Both the position numbers and the translations under genes were made by a program. From Tribonema minus (taxonomy: Eukaryota; Sar; Xanthophyceae; Tribonematales; Tribonemataceae), in NCBI GenBank assembly GCA_017506865.1, contig JAFCMP010000423.1:744001-808000 (forward strand): a stretch of 64,000 nucleotides of DNA. The letters are read 5' to 3'. Below are positions 24,701-32,636 of the stretch, in pieces (within the stretch, counting starts at the first letter, position 1; the number at the start of each line of letters is the position of its first letter). The notes under the pieces were generated by a model. That model was not told where the DNA came from. It did no database searches and saw only the letters and a list, made by a program, of their open reading frames with translations.

Positions 24701-27700
24701 ACATGCAGTGCGCTGCCACTGAGGCAGCTGCGAAACCACTGTCTTCTCAAGTTTATTGAGCATCCTGGCGCGGTTGGCGTCAGTTTTCAACATTACACCA
24801 GCTTCTGAGACCGCAGCACTCAAGCTTGGAGCTTTTTACGCCTAAGGCTTGCAGAACAACATCACACCAGCTTTTGACCGCACCACTTAAGCTTGGAGCT
24901 TTTTACGCCTTCAGGTTGCAAAACCTGTCGCCCACGCTTGGGCCTAGTGCGCTCGCTGGAGCAACTGGTCGCATGAGCTGAACGCAGTATCAGTGGGAAA
25001 TGCCTCACAACAACAAGAACACTGTGCTGCAGCGTTGCTTATGCCTGGGAGCAATGACTTAAAGTTTGATGAATGTACACGCTCATCTTATAAGCATGCA
25101 CTCAGAATCGGGCAGCAGCAGTCTGCTTGCCATGTGCTGGTATGGAGTCGTATCCAAATATGGTACACTCCTACGCCTGATGTGGGTCAGGTATACATAC
25201 TTGAAATATTCTGCTAAAGAGTGCCATCTGCGCGGCTGAACTGCTTGAGGCATCCAGCGTCCGTGAGCTTACTGAGCGGCAAGTACCAACCTTGCTGGCA
25301 CAATGAGGCCACTTGCTTGTGCAAAGCCAAGTTCCCTCGTATCGACGCCAATACTGTTGCTGAGTTGCTGTTGGTCAAACCCAATTCTTCAGCCCGCCTC
25401 GCTTCTTCTACTGTGCGAGTTATAGTGCTTGTCGTTCACCTTGTATGTGACCAAACTGTGTGCCCGGCCCTGAGGCCTGATCTTCGCCCCACAATTGGAC
25501 GTCGTGACATGCCACTGTCTTTGTTTGGTTGATTATGGCTGGGGTAGGGTTGGGGTTAGGGTTAGGGTTAGGGTTAGGGTTAGGCGGCAATGCTCCTGAA
25601 GCGCTAGCCTCCTGCCCAGAGGTGTCCAGGCTTGTTGCGCTCGCTGGAGCATCCAAATAACGATAATCCACACACATGAAGGAAGCGTTCTGGCGCCATA
25701 TACAAAGTGCGTGTTTACAAAATGTTATATCATACGAAGTATGTATACGCCCATATGCGAAACCTATATACAAATACGCCCATCCCTGACCCTACTTGCA
25801 AGTACTCACTCATCTACACGAGTTGACATGAAGCTCCAGACACATGCTTTCGAGCTTGAATGACAATCCTTGGGCTGCCATCAGCGTGTACATGGTGGAA
25901 TGTGGTCAGGGTTCCAACCTGAGTCAGTGCGATTCAAGCTTATGAGACCCGTTACAACTGGTGAGAGCCGGGAAGGACTTGATGTGATTTCATCTGACCC
26001 CGATGCAATGTACCGTGTTCGCAGGCTGCTGCTGTAACTTGACGTGTATGCGCTCACACCGCTGGCACGATGCCATTCCTCAGAAGCTCTCATGTTCACA
26101 TTTCTTTCTTTTTGGTCGTGCATGTCAGCTGATGTCATAGGTGGCGCCATCAACAACGACCCACTCAGCAACTTCAAGTGCACCGACTCGGTTTTCATTG
26201 GCAACTCAGGTGACGCTGCTTACCAAACACCCTCAGGTGTCCGGAGGTCTGCAATCTTGTCTCAGTTTCTGCCCATGTGCGTATAGTCTGGCACCTGGAA
26301 GTATTCACAACACCAAACACCAAATGAGAAGAGGCATCGAATGCGCAAGCATTTGGACTACTTGTTGCTGTCACTGGACCCATTTCATGTACTTCGAAGT
26401 ATGCAGCGCTGACAGTCAATGGATACTGAACCAATGACAGATCTACTTGTTCAGCTGCAAGTTTACAAGTCTTTGGTGCAGCAAGGAATGCACTCTCGTG
26501 GTCAACCAATCATTTGTTGCACCCTAAGCAAGCTTGTTGCTGAGAAGTACATCGAGTATACGCAACCGGTGCATGTACATGCATATCGTCCATTATGGTG
26601 ACTTGCCTTGTCAGCTCATGACCTTTGCCGGATGCCGCCCTCGTTGTGGCAGCTGTGGGATCTGGCGGCGCCATCGCCAATGACGGCAACATGACCTGTG
26701 CAACAACGCGGTTCGTGAGCAACTCAGGTACGTGTTGCACCAGTCAAGCACCTGCAAATTACAGAAGTAACTTACTTGTTGAACACGTCGGCTGTGAGCG
26801 CACCGAATGCCGTTACCAACGTACACATTTTGTCACACTGGCGAGTTGAAGCATCCAGCACTCGCATACGAGCCCACCCTCTTTTGTGTGTTGTGCTGCG
26901 GTGCTGAAAGTTTCTGCACCTGAGAGGCCTGTAGCTATCGATCCTTCGGGTATTGTCACATGATATTTACGAAATGTTCGTCGCATTAGCGTGTCATTCC
27001 ACGTGCATGGTGAGGCAATGACAGGGCGCCTTCTGCTTTCTTTCTTTCGTTCGGGGGTATGCTGGTCCTGCGAGGTTATGAGTATGCGATTGTTGGCGCA
27101 TCAGGCTCATCATCATGTGCTGTGCTGTGGCAATTCCGTCTGCACTGATGGACGTGTACTTGTAGGGCCGTACATACAGTACAGTAGGCCCTAAGCTTGA
27201 GCGAATGAACTTTGTGGCTAGAGAGAGAAGCGCCGGCGTCGCATGCGAAAGCAGGGCGCAGGCAGCTAACTGAACTCGAATCACTGATTAAATGGTGGCT
27301 TGCCCCCATAGGTGCAGCTGGCAGCAGCCCACAGCAGATGTGGTCCATCTCTCCCCACCCTCTCCTGTAATGCATGCACATCGAGCAGCAAGCTGCCTAC
27401 CTGCCTGTCAGCAGCTGCCGGTACACACGTGATGATTCACAACACCTGAAAATTTGCATGTACCCATCCCGCTCTCTCAGCTGTGGGCAGCGGCGGGGCA
27501 ATTGGTGGGAGCGGCACCATCTACTGCAGCGCCACCAACTTCTCCGGCAATTCCGGTGAGAGCATCGTGATACCGTTCAGTCTGACACACGCACCAAGCT
27601 GTATTTCCGAGCATGAGAGAGCTGCGCCACCACAGACTGTCGTAGCAGCTGGCGCGTTTCGTGCTGAGCACTGCCGCCAGCATTGTCAAGTGTGCTGACG

Positions 27701-30700
27701 TGCAGTAGTACCATGCACAACAGACATAGGCATAGCGCACTTGGATATTATCAACATTGAAGTTGAGCGTGTGAAACGAGCACCCATCACACCGGGCTGC
27801 CTCACACACGTGGTCACAAGACCAGCAGCGCAACTATCATTGCTCATCTCCATTGATGCACGCAAGAGTATGCTGGCCCTGCTTGCTTGGCACTTGCATG
27901 CTCGTTGCAAAAAAGACTCCTACACCGTGACGGGCAAACACTTGTGAACATGTGCGACAGAAACGCAGCTACAACAGCTGCGCCAGGATGACGCACACCT
28001 TCATAATATGTTTGCTAGCGGCATTGATGCACACCCCAGTGCAGGTCTGGTGCACGATGCTGCAGCATTCTGTCCAAAAGCTCACACTGTAAAGCGTGAC
28101 GACAGTCAGCGCCCTAACAATCACTCTCCTCAATCATTCCAGCTTATATCATCACTTCCCGTTGAAACCCCTGGCGCAGCCGCTGCCGGCGGTGCCGTCT
28201 TCACTGGCGCAGCACAGCAGAACCTCAACTTCAACGGCTGCGCGTTTCTCGGCAACTCCGCCGGTGCTGGCGCGGGCGGCGCCATCCTGCAGCAGGGCAA
28301 TAGCACTATGTCCAGTGCGGTGCTGGAGGCGTCTACCTTTGAAGGCAACACGGCGGGGTGCTGCTACACGGGAGGATATGAGGCCAACGCTCAGTACACG
28401 TGCTTGGACGCCACCGCCGGCTACAGTACCAGCTTGTGAGTGGTCTTATCCGCAGCTGTGTTCGCCATGGTGCTCGGGGTACTGTACTGGGTGAGACCCC
28501 CCAGGACAGGACATAAGGTGTCGTTAATTAAGGACATGTGTCGCAATGATGTGTTGCTAGTTGAGGTGCACCACAATTCTTGCTGGTGTCTACAATTTTT
28601 TTTAAACACTCAGGGATGCAGTGCAGGGGGGCTGATCACAGCCAGAGCAATACTTGGACAGTATACTCAGTGATACAAATCCCTCTCACTACCAGCATTC
28701 TATTTGTGGACATCTCTCTCTGCCGTATTTGCGTCCGACTCGCACACCCGCCGATGCAAGTAATCGACTAAAAAGGTCTTCGACTCACACAATGCCGGCT
28801 CGGTGCACGCACTCATGCATGCACGTGTGCAGGCAGTGCTGCAGCGCCGGGCAGTACATCGGTGGCGGCAACAACGGCGCATTGCTGTGCAAGCCGTGCT
28901 TCTCCAACGCGTTGGACTGCAGTGGCATTGTCGTTGGCAGCACAGTGGCGACGCTCCCGCTGATGAGCGGTTACTGGCGAGAGACACTGCAGCAAGAGTC
29001 GATCCGAGACTGCTGGAACCCGGGGGCTTGCAAAGGGGGCATGGCGGTAGCGGAGGGGGACCCGCTGAACTACTGCGCCGAGGGGTATCAGGGACCATGT
29101 GAGTAGTAAGCACTACGCGTCCGGGCCTGAAGCAGTTGTTGACGAAGTGGAGTTTGGACGAGACTGGCAACATATATGAGAAGCAGCAGGCCATTGAAAT
29201 CATTCTTGTCAACATGAGATAGCCAATACTCCAGTGCTGTTCAGAGTGTTGTGCCTCCATTGGCCGAAGCTGGCCTGCAGAAGGTGGCTTGGGTCAGGAT
29301 CAGCATGGACCGGCTCGAGTTTGGCAGATGATAGCACGTTGAGTCACTGCGTTGGATGGGTATTGGTGCGGGATCCCTGGCTCTGACGGTGGTTCTATCT
29401 GCTCTGCATCACTCTGCTGCCGCTGGACCCATCTGCAGCAAGCCACCTGGCCGCAACTTGCACGTACTAGTGTACCGGACAGGGGCGAGCAACTGTAAAA
29501 ATGCAGGCCAGGAGCTACACGGTGGTGCAGAACTTGAGAACCTTTGTCAATTATGTCAATTGAGCATGATCAGAAGTACATGGCGGGTGCAGTTTCCCAC
29601 AGCATCAGTGATCCTGAGCGCGCAGATTCCCCTTGCGCCCCTCATATGCACTCTGTGTCACGCGTGCGCGCTGCAGACTGTGCCGTCTGCCGCGATGGTT
29701 ACGCGGGGCTGAGCGGCTACCGGTGTAGCAAGTGCACGCCAAGTGCTGCCGCAGTCGCATTCGCAGGCCTGGCGCTGCTGATGATGGCGCTGGCGCTCGT
29801 TGCATGGCTGCATGCGTCAGGAAGGCTGGAACTCGGCATAAATAGCGCCGTGTCAGTGGCCGCTCTTTTCTGCCTGCAGGTGTTCAGGCGGCTGCGTATC
29901 CCCGTAGTCGTCTTCCAGGTACGCATGCATACAAGCTCTACAGTGGGGTACAGACCGTCACGGCGTGCCATTGTGAAACAGCGCCTGGAGGAGAGTTAAC
30001 TCATTGCATCTACTGCAAAATTGTCTGACCTGGTTGATAGGCAAAACGGAACCTTCTTCCAACACAAAAGAAACCAAGGTGCACTGTGAGGCTGTGGGAG
30101 CCACTACCTCTTGAAAACTGTTGTAACAGTTGCTCAAGTGTACTTGTTGCAATGACTGCGGGATTGTCTGGCCTGGATGACTGGCAACATGCCATTTGCA
30201 AAACCTATCAACATCACTGATCAACCAAAAACACTTGTGGGAGCCCCACCTTCTGAACATTGTTGTTGAGCGAGCCTGGCAGCGCAAGGACGCCCTTCAA
30301 GTAGGTTGGTGTCCTTCTTGCACAGGAGTTTGGGGATGGCCTCTGTATTTGCCCGTTTTCTGAGGCTACTACTTCAATTCATACTTACCAAATCCGGTGC
30401 CACATGCACAGCTTCACAAATATGCTGACCAGAGACCTGCCAGCAGAGCACTTGGCAAGAGCAGCACGCCTTCATGTCTTGTCAACGCGGCAGTCAAACG
30501 TGCACTGACAACAATCCCTTGCCCACTGCCCGGCCCTGCCCGCTTTGAAATTCTCCCATGCAGGTGCTCACGCAGTTCGTGCGCGTCACCGGCGTGCTGT
30601 TGCCGCTGCACTACCTGCAGTTCCTGCGCGGCCTAGACTTCGTCAACTTGGACCTGACCTGGCTCACGGCGCCGGCCTGTGTGGCCAACTTCAACTTTTA

Positions 30701-31619
30701 TGACAGGCTCCTCATTAGCACGCTGGCACCGCCGGTGGTGGCAATGCTGATATTCACGCCGCGGATGGTCGCCGTGGCAGTGTCACATGCCCGTGGCGCC
30801 GCATCCCGCGGGCCACCGCTGCTGCAGCGTGTCATCGCGCGCGACATGAACGCTCTCCTCGTATTTGTATTCCTCATCTTCTCGGGGGTGTCACTCACCG
30901 TATTTCAGACTTTCGCGTGCGACGATACGCTGCCTGTCGCGTACCTGCGTGCGGACTACAGCATACGCTGCTACACGCCAGCGCACCGCGCACACATGGC
31001 GTACGCCGCCGCAATGATTCTCGTCTACCCCATCGGCATCCCGGCGCTGTTTGCCTGCACACTGCGGCGCCACATGCTGAGGCAGCGGCAGCGCGGCGAG
31101 GCACTGTCAGTGGATCCGCCGCCGACGACGGAGGCGGCGGCGTCAGCAGCGTTCCTGTGGCGGCCATACAGGACGAACGCGCCGTACTATGAGTGCGCGG
31201 AATGCGTGCGGCGGCTGCTGCTGACAGGTGTGCTGGTGTTCATCACGCCGGGAACGGCAGGGCAGAGCGCTGCTGCGTGCGTCTTCGCGTTCGCGACGAG
31301 CGTCGCATACGACCACGTGCGGCCGCACCGCGCGCGCAGCGATGCGTGCCTGTACGTGGTTGGCTACATTGTCATCTTCGCCAGCATGTTCACGGCACTG
31401 CTGATGCAAGGCGCGTATATTAATGACGTCTCGCAGGCAGCCATTGGCGGCCTGCTGATAGCGCTCAACGTGCTGCTGGTGCTGCTTGCAATTGGCCAGG
31501 TGTATGTGGGTATGAGCAGCAAGAGCTGGGACTGGAATGCGTCGCTGAACGCGCTGATAGTGGTAAATTCAGGACCTGCAGGAAGCTCGGATCCAATGTC
31601 AATGGCACCTGCCTTGTGA
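12781..31619 (+). CDS. Pmp-type beta-helix receptor with Cys-rich and multi-pass membrane C-terminus (16 exons)
   Basis: Exons: 12781/12860-13267, 15892-15963, 17593-17673, 18732-18803, 19958-20035, 20787-20867, 21859-21930, 23162-23242, 24118-24189, 26129-26209, 26653-26727, 27481-27555, 28180-28435, 28833-29098, 29677-29918, 30564-31619. They join in one frame. Counting from codon 12910 this gives about 1005 residues; the true start and signal peptide lie further 5' and were not found. Residues 1-119 are an N-cap of the parallel beta-helix. Residues 120-485 are Pmp-type rungs (GGAI.N.G...C....F..NSG) as in chlamydial polymorphic membrane proteins and many algal surface proteins. Residues 485-600 are Cys-rich (GYWR, GP.CAVC.DGY, C..C). 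Residues 600-1005 carry about eight hydrophobic spans. The likely role is a plasma-membrane adhesin or receptor with an extracellular helix; the ligand is unknown. Introns are 0.3-2.6 kb and several contain LINE relics. Exon boundaries fit both frame and consensus, but no transcript was seen. Confidence 0.85.
12860..13267 (+). CDS. Pmp-like gene, exon 1 (N-cap of beta-helix)
   Basis: The frame is open from 12781 and there is an acceptor-like 'gtcttgcag' at 12851-12859, so the 5' edge is uncertain. The coding sequence includes ELIVNDRQSASRLIAAAQC, then a 'gkvlLdePIqVafGTtvnITGS' segment typical of the first coil of these proteins, and one rung (GAISNSAGGNVHC...FKDNAG). The exon ends AATGCAG, followed by gcaagt: a GC donor in phase 1, the same phase as all following exons. 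Confidence 0.75.
13268..15891. other. Pmp-like gene, intron 1 (GC-AG)
   Basis: A 2.6-kb intron with donor gcaagt and acceptor gtgacag. It holds a LINE 3' relic at 14342-14641 and AT-rich sequence with many short palindromes, including tacttcgaagta at about 13740. At 15445-15475 there is a C-run/G-run palindromic tract (gggccccccccgggg). Confidence 0.6.
14342..14641 (+). mobile_element. LINE 3' relic, 300 bp, with 10-bp TSD
   Basis: The sequence matches the last ~220 bp of the LINE ORF (ALCSGGGKAD...KLLGRSAD in the peptide) plus the 3' tail. It is flanked by GTACAACTTG at 14332-14341 and 14642-14651. Relative to the intact copies it carries point changes and two short insertions: about 7 bases near 14378 and about 16 bases of AT-rich sequence near 14600. 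It lies in intron 1 of the Pmp-like gene in sense orientation and is too short to code for anything. Confidence 0.9.
15892..15963 (+). CDS. Pmp-like gene, exon 2 (one rung)
   Basis: 72 nt, phase 1-1, one 24-residue rung with GGAVNSEGAFSC and FIANSG. Acceptor gtgacag, donor AACTCAG/gtgggc. Confidence 0.85.
16286..16402. repeat. Diverged relative of the 7219-7362 foldback
   Basis: The outer arms (gcgccaggtgttgctgatgc... and ...gcgttgcattgacaacacct) match the arms of the palindrome at 7219-7362 with several changes. The centre keeps a gtacctgtacga / tcatacaggtac inverted pair. It lies in intron 2 of the Pmp-like gene. Confidence 0.7.
17593..17673 (+). CDS. Pmp-like gene, exon 3 (one rung)
   Basis: 81 nt, phase 1-1, with GDGGAVANYENGSFSC and HFTRNTG. 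Acceptor cattgacag, donor AATACAG/gtgggt. Confidence 0.85.
17972..18070 (-). mobile_element. LINE 3'-tail relic
   Basis: About 100 bp match the LINE 3' tail and the last codons in minus orientation (tatgcaatcgaaaag, cagcagcctagtctgc on the plus strand). The element 3' end abuts GTAC at 17968-17971. It is located in intron 3 of the Pmp-like gene. Confidence 0.8.
18732..18803 (+). CDS. Pmp-like gene, exon 4 (one rung)
   Basis: 72 nt, phase 1-1, with ATGGAIFNTGHFKC and FSDNSG. Acceptor ttcaccag, donor AATTCAG/gtaaat. Confidence 0.85.
19803..19860 (-). mobile_element. Decayed LINE 3'-tail fragment
   Basis: About 58 bp resemble the LINE 3' tail (ggaggccgggtgtcctatgc against ggaggccgggttgcctatgc). 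The 3' end abuts GTAC. It lies in intron 4. The short length keeps confidence moderate. Confidence 0.5.
19958..20035 (+). CDS. Pmp-like gene, exon 5 (one rung)
   Basis: 78 nt, phase 1-1, with AGAVSNGDAG and FTYNSG. The central Cys of the rung is replaced (FISDSTTF). Acceptor cgccacag, donor AACTCAG/gttacc, which is a weak donor. Confidence 0.75.
20103..20755 (+). repeat. Three tandem repeats of ~215 bp in intron 5
   Basis: Units start near 20103, 20326 and 20547. Each contains 'atgatgcttgtgcactg', 'cagcgctgcttgccactgca', 'tattgcactggagcagcat' and a 'tgcaggcgcag.agcttgacc' end. The third unit stops about 30 bp before the acceptor of exon 6. The array contains no rung-coding sequence. Confidence 0.9.
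20787..20867 (+). CDS. Pmp-like gene, exon 6 (one rung)
   Basis: 81 nt, phase 1-1, with DYGGALVNDPRATVDY and FIGNSG. Acceptor tatgtcttag, donor AATTCAG/gtactc. Confidence 0.85.
21174..21210 (+). repeat. Poly(C) tract
   Basis: An almost pure C run of about 35 bases, interrupted once by T, in intron 6. The minus strand could form a G-quadruplex. Confidence 0.9.
21859..21930 (+). CDS. Pmp-like gene, exon 7 (one rung)
   Basis: 72 nt, phase 1-1, with NGGAISNAGTCTC and FVNNTG. Acceptor actgccgcag, donor AACACAG/gtgaaa. Confidence 0.88.
22322..22428 (-). mobile_element. Decayed LINE 3' fragment
   Basis: The segment matches the last ~100 bp of the LINE ORF in minus orientation (cctagtctgcgctg, cagcccagcattcgc, gacgcgctccgcca on the plus strand), with changes. 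The 3' tail is lost or unrecognisable. It lies in intron 7 of the Pmp-like gene. Confidence 0.75.
23162..23242 (+). CDS. Pmp-like gene, exon 8 (one rung)
   Basis: 81 nt, phase 1-1, with YGGAITSDGSANVTC and FRGNRG (Arg in place of Ser or Thr before the last Gly). Acceptor aatgccacag, donor AATAGAG/gtgaga. Confidence 0.85.
24118..24189 (+). CDS. Pmp-like gene, exon 9 (one rung)
   Basis: 72 nt, phase 1-1, with SAGAISNAAMLTVIG and FLNNTG. The rung Cys is absent. Acceptor tctgtcttcag, donor AATACAG/gtgagg. Confidence 0.85.
24785..24915 (+). repeat. Tandem duplication in intron 9
   Basis: Two copies, about 70 bp apart, of a segment with 'acaccagctt.tga.accgca' and 'aagcttggagctttttacgc'. Confidence 0.8.
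25541..25584 (+). repeat. Interstitial TTAGGG array
   Basis: Five near-perfect TTAGGG units in intron 9 of the Pmp-like gene, preceded by degenerate 'ggggtagggttgggg'. This is probably a telomere-type repeat placed inside the chromosome. Confidence 0.9.
26129..26209 (+). CDS. Pmp-like gene, exon 10 (one rung)
   Basis: 81 nt, phase 1-1, with IGGAINNDPLSNFKC and FIGNSG. Acceptor gcatgtcag after a T-rich tract, donor AACTCAG/gtgacg. Confidence 0.88.
26653..26727 (+). CDS. Pmp-like gene, exon 11 (one rung)
   Basis: 75 nt, phase 1-1, with GSGGAIANDGNMTC and FVSNSG. Acceptor gttgtggcag, donor AACTCAG/gtacgt. Confidence 0.88.
27481..27555 (+). CDS. Pmp-like gene, exon 12 (one rung)
   Basis: 75 nt, phase 1-1, with GSGGAIGGSGTIYC and FSGNSG. 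Acceptor gctctctcag, donor AATTCCG/gtgaga. Confidence 0.88.
28180..28435 (+). CDS. Pmp-like gene, exon 13 (two rungs and Cys module)
   Basis: 256 nt, starting in phase 1 and ending in phase 2. It encodes two consecutive rungs (GGAVFTGAAQQN...FLGNSAG and GGAILQQGN...FEGNTAG) and then CCYTGGYEA...TCLDAT, the start of the Cys-rich module. The acceptor is ctggcgcag. A nearer 'cattccag' at 28142 would run into an in-frame stop. Donor TT/gtgagt. Confidence 0.8.
28833..29098 (+). CDS. Pmp-like gene, exon 14 (Cys-rich module)
   Basis: 266 nt. It encodes CCSAGQYIGGG, LLCKPCF, LMSGYWRE, then CWNPGACKGG and YCAEGYQGP. This GYWR / C..GY.GP arrangement is found between the beta-helix and the membrane domain in related algal proteins. 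Acceptor cgtgtgcag, donor CCAT/gtgagt. Confidence 0.82.
29677..29918 (+). CDS. Pmp-like gene, exon 15 (Cys pair and first membrane span)
   Basis: 242 nt. The start completes GP-Y and gives CAVCRDGYAG...CSKC, then a strong hydrophobic span (AVAFAGLALLMMALALVAWL) and a short amphipathic stretch. Acceptor gcgctgcag, donor TTCCAG/gtacgc (phase 0). Confidence 0.82.
30564..31619 (+). CDS. Pmp-like gene, exon 16 (multi-pass C-terminal domain)
   Basis: 1056 nt encoding 351 residues and a TGA stop. It starts VLTQFVRVTGVLLPLHYLQF and contains about seven further hydrophobic spans (near STLAPPVVAMLIF, LLVFVFLIFSGVSLTVF, AAMILVYPIGIPALF, RLLLTGVLVFITPG, SAAACVFAFATSVAY, LYVVGYIVIFASMFTALL and IGGLLIALNVLLVLL). 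A TRP-like or receptor-like fold is possible but cannot be shown from sequence alone. Acceptor tcccatgcag. Confidence 0.85.
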   Translation: MLTQFVRVTGVLLPLHYLQFLRGLDFVNLDLTWLTAPACVANFNFYDRLLISTLAPPVVAMLIFTPRMVAVAVSHARGAASRGPPLLQRVIARDMNALLVFVFLIFSGVSLTVFQTFACDDTLPVAYLRADYSIRCYTPAHRAHMAYAAAMILVYPIGIPALFACTLRRHMLRQRQRGEALSVDPPPTTEAAASAAFLWRPYRTNAPYYECAECVRRLLLTGVLVFITPGTAGQSAAACVFAFATSVAYDHVRPHRARSDACLYVVGYIVIFASMFTALLMQGAYINDVSQAAIGGLLIALNVLLVLLAIGQVYVGMSSKSWDWNASLNALIVVNSGPAGSSDPMSMAPAL

Positions 31620-32103
31620 ACACATGTAGTGCCGCAGCCTTGATGTTGTTTGCTACAATGATGCCATTGGTTGATTATGTGTTGTCATGCTTACATCCTT
31701 GCAGTTGTGCCATGTACCAGGATGCACACAGGCTCCAGGCTGCATGATTGTCTGTGCACAGATACTGCAGTCGTGCTGGGAATGAGGGCTTCAGCGACGG
31801 GGCCTCATGTCACCAGTTGTTGCTTGACACGCTCTTCTAGGTCATACTTTATCCGAGTGAGAGGCTGGTCACATCCGCAGGCCAAGCACAAGCAATAGTC
31901 ACAGAACAGAAAAAAAAAACCATCAGAAGGGTCACCGTGGAGGAAACAGTAGGCAGCCTCTGAGCCAGATTTGCGACTCATGACTCATGCATAGCAGCAG
32001 CCCGGCGTACTGCTGCAAAGTCTCTCAAAAACAGGTGTTTGCAGAGCGATTCTAGGCAACGCTGGCAATGGTGCAGCAGCTGAAGCACATGGGATGACTC
32101 CAC
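31620..32103. other. Intergenic spacer after the Pmp-like gene
   Basis: Holds the presumed 3' UTR, an A10 run at 31910-31919, and no coding region. Confidence 0.45.
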
Positions 32104-32106
32104 TTG

Positions 32107-32515
32107 TTCAAGGTGACCACGACGCTGCTTGTTGAGCCTCAGCTGACTCAATTGCTGCCGGAGCAATCATTGCAACGGCTTCCCCAAGCCGCGGCCCTCT
32201 CAGGCATACTAATAGTACATGTACCTAGTAGGACAAAAGCGGCGTCTGACCGCCTGCTCCAGTGTCTGGCGCAGGCTCCTCGGGTCCACAGAGGCCCGGA
32301 GCGTCAAGATATCGGGGCTGCTGGCCTCCACATTGCAGTCTGGCGCCAAGGATACCGGTATGGCGTCGAGTATGTGGCAGCGCGCGCACGCGTGTGGCAC
32401 GAGCTCTGTGGCATCACAGTCCAGCTGAACTCAGTCTGTGAGAACACATTCAATAGTGTGGATCGCGCCGCCATTGTGCGGGGACTTCAAGTGCTCTTCT
32501 GTTCGGACAAAGTAG
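32107..32515 (+). pseudogene. Old LINE relic (reverse transcriptase part)
   Basis: The sequence corresponds to 9390-9735 of LINE copy 1, covering the start of RT through the LDCENAFNSVD region, with many substitutions. It also carries short insertions: about 9 bases near 32145 (actcaattg), about 22 bases near 32210-32232 (containing tagtacatgtaccta) and about 6 bases near 32430 (ctcagt). Both ends of the element are missing. The full-length LINE inserted about 30 bp to its right, in the opposite orientation. Confidence 0.85.
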
Positions 32516-32544
32516 CTGAAAGCGGCCGATACAGGACCTGGTAT

Positions 32545-32558
32545 GATTACTTGTGTAC
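32545..32558 (+). repeat. Target-site duplication, left copy (full-length LINE)
   Basis: GATTACTTGTGTAC is repeated exactly at 42298-42311, 9.7 kb away, on either side of the LINE. Confidence 0.9.
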
Positions 32559-32636
32559 GTATGGACTTGTATTTATAAAGGCCCAAGGGAGGCCGGGTTG
32601 CCTATGCAATCGAAAAGCTTGCGTCAACGCAGCAGC
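32559..32636 (-). other. LINE 3' untranslated tail
   Basis: 78 bp, identical or nearly so to the tail of copy 1. On the plus strand it starts gtatggacttgtatttataa immediately after the TSD. Confidence 0.85.

Noticed and set aside
25541-25584. A chromosome end or telomere
   Set aside because: The array is short and lies within a gene's intron, with coding exons of the same gene on both sides.
28142-28179. Acceptor 'cattccag' at 28142 for exon 13 of the Pmp-like gene
   Set aside because: In the required phase it reaches a TGA within eight codons; the acceptor at 28179 keeps the frame open.
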